The notes under the pieces were generated by a model. The model saw only the letters and a list, made by a program, of their open reading frames with translations, was not told the DNA's origin and did not search any database. Below are positions 60,031 through 64,000 of a stretch of DNA of 64,000 bases, in pieces. This stretch comes from DATLMR01 sp035634255 (GTDB lineage: Bacteria > Acidobacteriota > Blastocatellia > UBA7656), in assembly GCA_035634255.1 (NCBI GenBank), contig DASQDI010000040.1, positions 65,613 through 129,612 on the forward strand. Reading direction: 5' to 3'. Every line of letters begins with the position of its first letter. Positions within the stretch are counted from its first letter, which is position 1. Both the position numbers and the translations under genes were made by a program.

Positions 60031-62163
60031 TTACATTCTCAGGCTTCGGATGAGCAACAGGCTCGGCAGGTCGAGCACCAGGGCCACGTCCCCGCCCTCA
60101 AGGTCCACCGCGCCGACGACGCCCTTGAACCTGGGGCCGAGCGAGCCGAGCGATTTGACGATTATCTCCCTCTGCTCGTCGAACTGCTCGACGGCGACGG
60201 CGACGTGCCTCTCGCCCGAGCGCGTGATCAGGACCGGGACACGGTTGACCGCCGAGCCGGCGCCGGCGGGGGGGGGGGCGGCCGCCCTCGCGGGCGCTTC
60301 GTCCGAAGGGTCGAAGACGCGCGCGCCGCCCAGCCCCAGCAGGTACCGGAGCTCGATGAGCGGGATGTTCGAGTCGCGGTATTCGATGTTCCGCTTGCCG
60401 TCGCGCCCCATGATCTCTTCGCGCCCGGCGTACAGAAGCTCTTTGATCTGCCCGACGTTGATCGCGTAGCGCAGGTCCCCCACGCGGACGATGAAGGCCG
60501 AGATCATCACGAGGGTCGAGGGCACGGACATCTCGAACCGGGACCCCTTGCCCAGCTCCGAGGAGACGCGGATCTCCCCGCCCAGCTCGTGGATGGTGCG
60601 CTCCACCGCGTCGAGCCCGACCCCGCGCCCGGAGACTTCCGAGACCTTGTCGAGCGTGGAGAAGCCCGGCCGGAAGATCAGGCGGAGCATGTCTTCGTCC
60701 CCCGGCCGCTCGTCGCCGGGGGCGGCCCCGATGGACAGGGCGCGGTCGTAGACCTCCGACGGGTTGATGCCCCTGCCGTCGTCGCAGACCGCGATCACCA
60801 CGCGCGACCCTTCGAGGCTCGCTTCGAGGCGGATCTTCCCCCTCGGATTTTTGCGGGCCTTCTTCCGGGCCTCCGAGGGCTCAATGCCGTGGTCTATCGC
60901 GTTCCGGAGGATGTGGTAGATCGGGTCCGCGATGCGATCCACTATCATCTTGTCGAGCTGCGTCTCGCGCCCCGAGATCTCGACGGAGATCGACTTCCCA
61001 AGGCCGCGCGCCAGGCGGCCCGCCAGACGCGCCGCCCGCGTGAAGGTCTGCGCGAGCGAGACCATCCTGAGCTCGACGAGGCGCTCTTCGAGCTCAAGGA
61101 ACTCGCGCTCCAGACGCCTCGCGCTGAGCCTCAGGTCGAACCGCTCCCGCGCGCCGAACCCGGCCGCGATGAGGAAGCGGTCGGCCATCGAAGAGAGGCG
61201 CTGCGTCTCGATGGCGAGCTCGTGCGCGAGCCCCGACAGGTCGTCGATCTGGGAGAGCTCGACCCGGACGCTGGAGGAGACGGGATGGAGAGACTCCTGT
61301 GCGAAGCTCGTCGGCAGCACGGCGGAGGCCCTCCCCTCGCCCTCTTTCCTGTCGGGGGGCTGCTTCGCGCGCTGCTTCCTCCCGACGACCTTCAGGGCCT
61401 CGCCCGCGCGCCTCCACGGCGAACGGCCTATGCGCGAGACGCGGCCCCCGAACGGCTCGGCCAGCTTCCTGACCTCCGACTCCTTGAGCTGCGTCGCGAA
61501 CAGGAGCTTGAAGCCGATCAGGGCCGGCTCTTTGGTCTTTTCGGAGAAGGTGGTGATGCGCTCGCCGGCGCTTTCGAGCTTCGCCGAGAGCGCGTTGTAC
61601 TTCGAGGTGAGGCTTTCGAGGTCGAACTGGACGGCGATTGAGTAGAAGGACCGGCCCGCTTTCAGGTTCACGCTGATGCGGTACTTTTCGTCCTCGCGCA
61701 ACTGCTCGCGCTCGTGCGCCGAGAGCCCGAGCGAATCTATGTCGTTATCCGAGGCCTTGGCCCGCGTCCGCGACTTCGCCGAGACCGAGGCCAGCAGCTC
61801 CCTGAACCGGTCGTAGTCTTCCTCGGCCGCCGAGCCGCTCGCCGAGCCCCCGACGAGCGCGGCAAGCCCGGAGCCCACCTCCTGGAAGACCGCGGTCGTC
61901 TCGCGGTCGAGCGTGAGCTGACCCAGGCGGAGGTCTTCGAGGATGTCTTCGAATTCGTGCGCGAGGGACTGGACCTCGACGAGGCCCATCATCCCGGACA
62001 GCCCCTTGAGGGAGTGAACCGTGCGGAAGATGCGGTTGATGAGGTTTATGTCTAAGTCGTGGTCCGGCTGCGCGTCGAGCGAGTCGAGGTCCGCGAGGAG
62101 CGATTCGAGCAGTTCCTCGGATTCGGAAAGATACTCACTCAACAGCGCCTTGTCGTCAATCAT
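60031..62163 (-). CDS. cheA: chemotaxis histidine kinase CheA
   Basis: The 710-residue kinase has an HPt domain (phospho-His H50 in FRTVHSLKGLSG), a domain of about 165-250 of unclear type, a dimerisation region, a HATPase domain with N box LRNAIDHGIEPSE (N421), G1 DDGRGI, G2 SGRGVGLDAV, and a C-terminal CheW-like domain. No response-regulator (CheY) domain is fused. A poly-Pro linker codon tract (C11 on this strand, plus strand 60268-60278) lies in the last domain and could slip. It is the first of the four che genes, which run cheA-cheW-cheR-cheB. Confidence 0.92.
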   Translation of the reverse strand: MIDDKALLSEYLSESEELLESLLADLDSLDAQPDHDLDINLINRIFRTVHSLKGLSGMMGLVEVQSLAHEFEDILEDLRLGQLTLDRETTAVFQEVGSGLAALVGGSASGSAAEEDYDRFRELLASVSAKSRTRAKASDNDIDSLGLSAHEREQLREDEKYRISVNLKAGRSFYSIAVQFDLESLTSKYNALSAKLESAGERITTFSEKTKEPALIGFKLLFATQLKESEVRKLAEPFGGRVSRIGRSPWRRAGEALKVVGRKQRAKQPPDRKEGEGRASAVLPTSFAQESLHPVSSSVRVELSQIDDLSGLAHELAIETQRLSSMADRFLIAAGFGARERFDLRLSARRLEREFLELEERLVELRMVSLAQTFTRAARLAGRLARGLGKSISVEISGRETQLDKMIVDRIADPIYHILRNAIDHGIEPSEARKKARKNPRGKIRLEASLEGSRVVIAVCDDGRGINPSEVYDRALSIGAAPGDERPGDEDMLRLIFRPGFSTLDKVSEVSGRGVGLDAVERTIHELGGEIRVSSELGKGSRFEMSVPSTLVMISAFIVRVGDLRYAINVGQIKELLYAGREEIMGRDGKRNIEYRDSNIPLIELRYLLGLGGARVFDPSDEAPARAAAPPPAGAGSAVNRVPVLITRSGERHVAVAVEQFDEQREIIVKSLGSLGPRFKGVVGAVDLEGGDVALVLDLPSLLLIRSLRM

Positions 62164-62258
62164 GGGGAAAAATCAACAGTTTGACCCGGCGTAAAAGTGA
62201 CGTCCGAACCGAAGCTCCGGGTTACGGCCGAGCGTCGGGGGCCGGAAGGCGGCCGCGG

Positions 62259-62711
62259 TCAGCCGGACTTATTGGTCGTGGCAATCGAAGCATTCTGATT
62301 CGTTTCGAGATCGCGCTTGATGGCGTCGAGGATTCCGTTAATGAACTGCGTTGCCTCGTAAGTGGAAAAGCGGCGAGCAATCTCAAGAGCCTCATTTATT
62401 ACGACGGTCTTTGGCGTATCGGTCTCGTATTTGAATTCGTAGATGGCCAGCCTCAGGATGTTCCTGTCGACGACGGCCATCCGGGAAATACGCCAATTCT
62501 CTGCCCTCAGCTTGATCAGCTCATCGATCTCATCGAGGTGAGCGATGGCACCCAGGGCGAGCTGGTTCGAAAATTCCTGCGCGACCTCGCCGACTTCCTC
62601 GCCGAACTCGTTCCAGTAGATGCTGACCAGTTCGTCGATGCGCGGTCGTGCTACATCGTATTGAAAGAGCATTTGTAAGGCGCAAATGCGGGCCTTACGC
62701 CTGGCACCCAT
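62259..62711 (-). CDS. nusB: transcription antitermination factor NusB
   Basis: The start is ATG 62711 (MGARRKARICALQMLFQYDV), the usual NusB N-terminus; four codons upstream are also open. The 150-residue protein has VVDRNILRLAIYEF and PKTVVINEALEIARRF, diagnostic of NusB, which binds rRNA BoxA with NusE. It lies 47 bp after ribH, as in many bacteria. The terminal Asn/Ser/Thr-rich tail is ordinary. Confidence 0.94.
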   Translation of the reverse strand: MGARRKARICALQMLFQYDVARPRIDELVSIYWNEFGEEVGEVAQEFSNQLALGAIAHLDEIDELIKLRAENWRISRMAVVDRNILRLAIYEFKYETDTPKTVVINEALEIARRFSTYEATQFINGILDAIKRDLETNQNASIATTNKSG

Positions 62712-62758
62712 AATTAAACCCATTATAAATAGCTATAAACTTCTCGAAGCGTCCATTC

Positions 62759-63223
62759 TTAAATCTGGCGGTAAAGGTTCGCGAGCTCGACAACCGACAT
62801 GGCAGCCTCGAACCCCTTATTGCCAGCCTTGGCCCCCGCCCGGTCAATGGCCTGCTCCAGGCTGTCGGCCGTCACCACTCCGAGCGCGATGGGGAGGTTA
62901 GTTTCAAGCGAGACCTGCGCGATTCCTTTGAATACTTCCGAAGCTATATATTCGTTGTGGGAAGTCTCACCGCGGATGATCACTCCGATGCAGATCACCG
63001 CGTCGAAATTCCCGCTCATCGCCGCGCGGCGCGTAGCCATCGGGATTTCGAAAGAGCCGGGGACTCGGATAAGGGTGACCGCTTCCGGGGAAGCGCCCAG
63101 GCGTTCCAGCCCATCTAAAGCGCCGCTGACGAGCCGACTGACCACGAAATCGTTCCATCGGCTGGCAATGATCGCGACGCGGAGCCCCTCCGCGTTGAGC
63201 CGACCCTGAACAGTCTTTGTCAA
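62759..63223 (-). CDS. ribH: 6,7-dimethyl-8-ribityllumazine synthase
   Basis: The start is TTG 63223 (LTKTVQGRL), with AGGGAG about 9 nt upstream; the frame to 63394 adds an Arg-rich shadow. The 154-residue enzyme is of standard length with ASRWNDFVVSRLV, VPGSFEIPMATRR, CIGVIIRGETSHNEYI and LPIALGVVTADSLEQA, covering the active site. It forms lumazine from butanone phosphate and the pyrimidine in riboflavin synthesis. No FMN riboswitch is seen upstream. Confidence 0.94.
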   Translation of the reverse strand: MTKTVQGRLNAEGLRVAIIASRWNDFVVSRLVSGALDGLERLGASPEAVTLIRVPGSFEIPMATRRAAMSGNFDAVICIGVIIRGETSHNEYIASEVFKGIAQVSLETNLPIALGVVTADSLEQAIDRAGAKAGNKGFEAAMSVVELANLYRQI

Positions 63224-63523
63224 ATCGTACAGTCTCCCTATTCTTTCGATCCGATGCCGGCTGCCGGGGCTCGACCTGAACCGACGCCTGCGAGCGCGTT
63301 GGCAAACATTCGAATCGAGTCGGGCTTCGCAGCCTGGTAACTCATCGACGACTGAGTTGCAGTATAGGGGTGGCCCGGAGGCTGTGTCAAGCAAGCGACT
63401 TTTTCATAATGATCGCCCCCGACTGCGCGCAAAAAAGGGGGGAAACAGGCGAGAGGCTCCGTGATGAATGAGGCGCTTCTCGCCCGTCGGGGTTGGCGGC
63501 CGGGGCGGGTTCCCGAGGCCCGC
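63224..63523. other. intergenic region between ribH and the metallothionein-like gene
   Basis: About 300 bp without a convincing gene. On the minus strand GGCGAGA and TCTCGCC (63485-63451 region) can pair around a 23-nt loop, and a C6T6 tract follows (near 63441-63430); this could end the metallothionein transcript. No riboswitch structure for ribH was recognised. Confidence 0.35.
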
Positions 63524-63703
63524 TTAGGTGCTCAGCTCGGTGGCGCAGCCCGGGTGCCCGCAGTCGCACGCCAGTTCCACGGTGTCTCCGGCGGTCTCGC
63601 AGTAAACGCTGCAATAGGCGCTGTCATCCGCTTTCGAACAGGTGCATATTTCGTGCGCGCACTGGGTGTCATCCCTGTCGTCGTCCCTGTCTATATCTGC
63701 CAT
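63524..63703 (-). CDS. metallothionein-like small cysteine-rich protein
   Basis: The start is ATG 63703 because GGAGG lies 7 nt upstream; the frame from 63766 has no such site. The 59-residue product has an Asp/Arg-rich N-terminus and then eight cysteines (15, 20, 22, 31, 35, 46, 48, 53) with His17 and His50, in the pattern C-H-C-x-C...YCSxxC...C-x-C-G-H-x2-C. This matches SmtA/BmtA-type bacterial metallothioneins that bind zinc or cadmium in the cytoplasm. No metal-responsive SmtB/ArsR gene is adjacent. Confidence 0.75.
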   Translation of the reverse strand: MADIDRDDDRDDTQCAHEICTCSKADDSAYCSVYCETAGDTVELACDCGHPGCATELST

Positions 63704-63869
63704 GGTAAGTCCTCCGTTTCTCAACCGGTTCTTCGGCAAGTTTAAGGCAAGCATCCGTTCTGCCATTATAACTGCTGAGGCGCGTGAGCAAAGCCCGGAT
63801 CATTAAAACAGGCTCCGGGGGCCGGTTGTAAAATTTCTTCGAGGCCGGGCCGGATGTGAAAGGGAGTGG

Positions 63870-64000
63870 CTAAACATAAGGAGTCAGCGAGTCAGTGATG
63901 AAGGCTGGATAGCGCGGGTACTTGCGCTTCCTCAACTGCCGAGCATTGTAGCAGCGCACGAACAAGTCAACGGCTCTGCGCAACGCCTTTATGCATCGAG
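63870..64000 (-). CDS. C-terminal fragment of a probable DDE-type transposase, cut by the window edge
   Basis: The minus-strand frame is open from the window edge to a TAG at 63870-63872 (42 residues): a basic stretch with RAVDLFVRCYNARQLRKR and KYPRYPAFITDSLTPYV. The CYN-RQL and KYPRYP pattern resembles the end of IS-type transposases. No inverted repeat end was identified in 63780-63870. Recognition rests on a short piece, so this is tentative. Confidence 0.4.
   Translation of the reverse strand, partial: RCIKALRRAVDLFVRCYNARQLRKRKYPRYPAFITDSLTPYV

Noticed and set aside
60205..61641. 478-codon plus-strand frame opposite cheA
   Set aside because: Shadow; the product is dominated by Arg, Ala, Asp and Pro and lies wholly inside cheA.
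63224..63394. FMN riboswitch or longer N-terminus for ribH
   Set aside because: No FMN-aptamer core was recognisable, and the extension is Arg-rich shadow; a TTG start with a ribosome-binding site gives the standard 154 residues.

Overview
The window is high-GC bacterial DNA, most likely from the Acidobacteriota and plausibly the Blastocatellia. This is an inference from gene content: a large duplicated FtsX-type permease of the acidobacterial ADOP type with no ATPase gene beside it, a futalosine-pathway menaquinone gene (mqnC), and ordinary Gram-negative-type housekeeping blocks. There is no rRNA and no CRISPR array. Three tRNA genes are present: Leu-CAA, Ser-CGA and Ser-GGA.

Region 1 (1-18455, all minus strand) is one long, tightly packed gene series reading from an APS kinase gene (cysC) down through five different alkaline-phosphatase-superfamily proteins, a YfhO-type membrane protein, a Wzx-like flippase, a GT2 polyprenol-phosphate-sugar synthase-like enzyme, an LPG-synthase-TM/AglD-like membrane protein and three GT-C type multi-pass proteins (the last cut by the window edge). 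Several junctions are 4-bp ATGA overlaps. It looks like a lipid-linked glycan assembly and surface-modification system. Its most striking property is that three of the five phosphatase-like proteins and the unrelated APS kinase all end in the same kind of acidic/basic helix closing in an L-x-x-[LW]-G-Y-[LIV] tail. This is the best candidate for an undescribed system here.

Region 2 (18456-24469) has visibly lower GC. It holds the ADOP permease and, on the other strand, a small locus made of a membrane-anchored protein with two thioredoxin-like domains plus a beta-propeller, a coupled 52-residue ORF, and a 56-residue precursor of a secreted six-cysteine mini-protein. A perfect 16-bp palindrome precedes it.

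Region 3 (24470-33131) is amino-acid uptake: two APC permeases in tandem, then a complete liv-type ABC operon with a 13-bp-stem hairpin separating the binding-protein gene from the permease genes. Region 4 (33305-42012) is mixed: a purple-acid-phosphatase-like metallophosphoesterase, tRNA-Leu with its own promoter, a zinc-ribbon-like unknown, a group II PLP decarboxylase, mqnC, a phospholipase D-like protein followed by two very small genes, a DUF2752 protein and an alpha/beta-hydrolase-fold protein that has lost its nucleophile and histidine.

Region 5 (42146-46076) is informational: tadA, whose 3' end overlaps tRNA-Ser, a second tRNA-Ser, a 24-bp perfect inverted repeat, then dnaX-ybaB-recR with a terminator. 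Region 6 (46071-57387) contains a frameshifted TPR pseudogene, an exopolysaccharide initiating glycosylphosphotransferase with a QW-motif toroid protein, a DsbD-alpha-like secreted protein, a low-GC dynamin-like GTPase, two sugar-oxidoreductase genes, and a zinc-ribbon protein with four helix-turn-helix-like repeats. Region 7 (57461-64000) holds cheA-cheW-cheR-cheB without any receptor gene, ribH-nusB, a metallothionein-like gene and the tail of a probable transposase at the edge.
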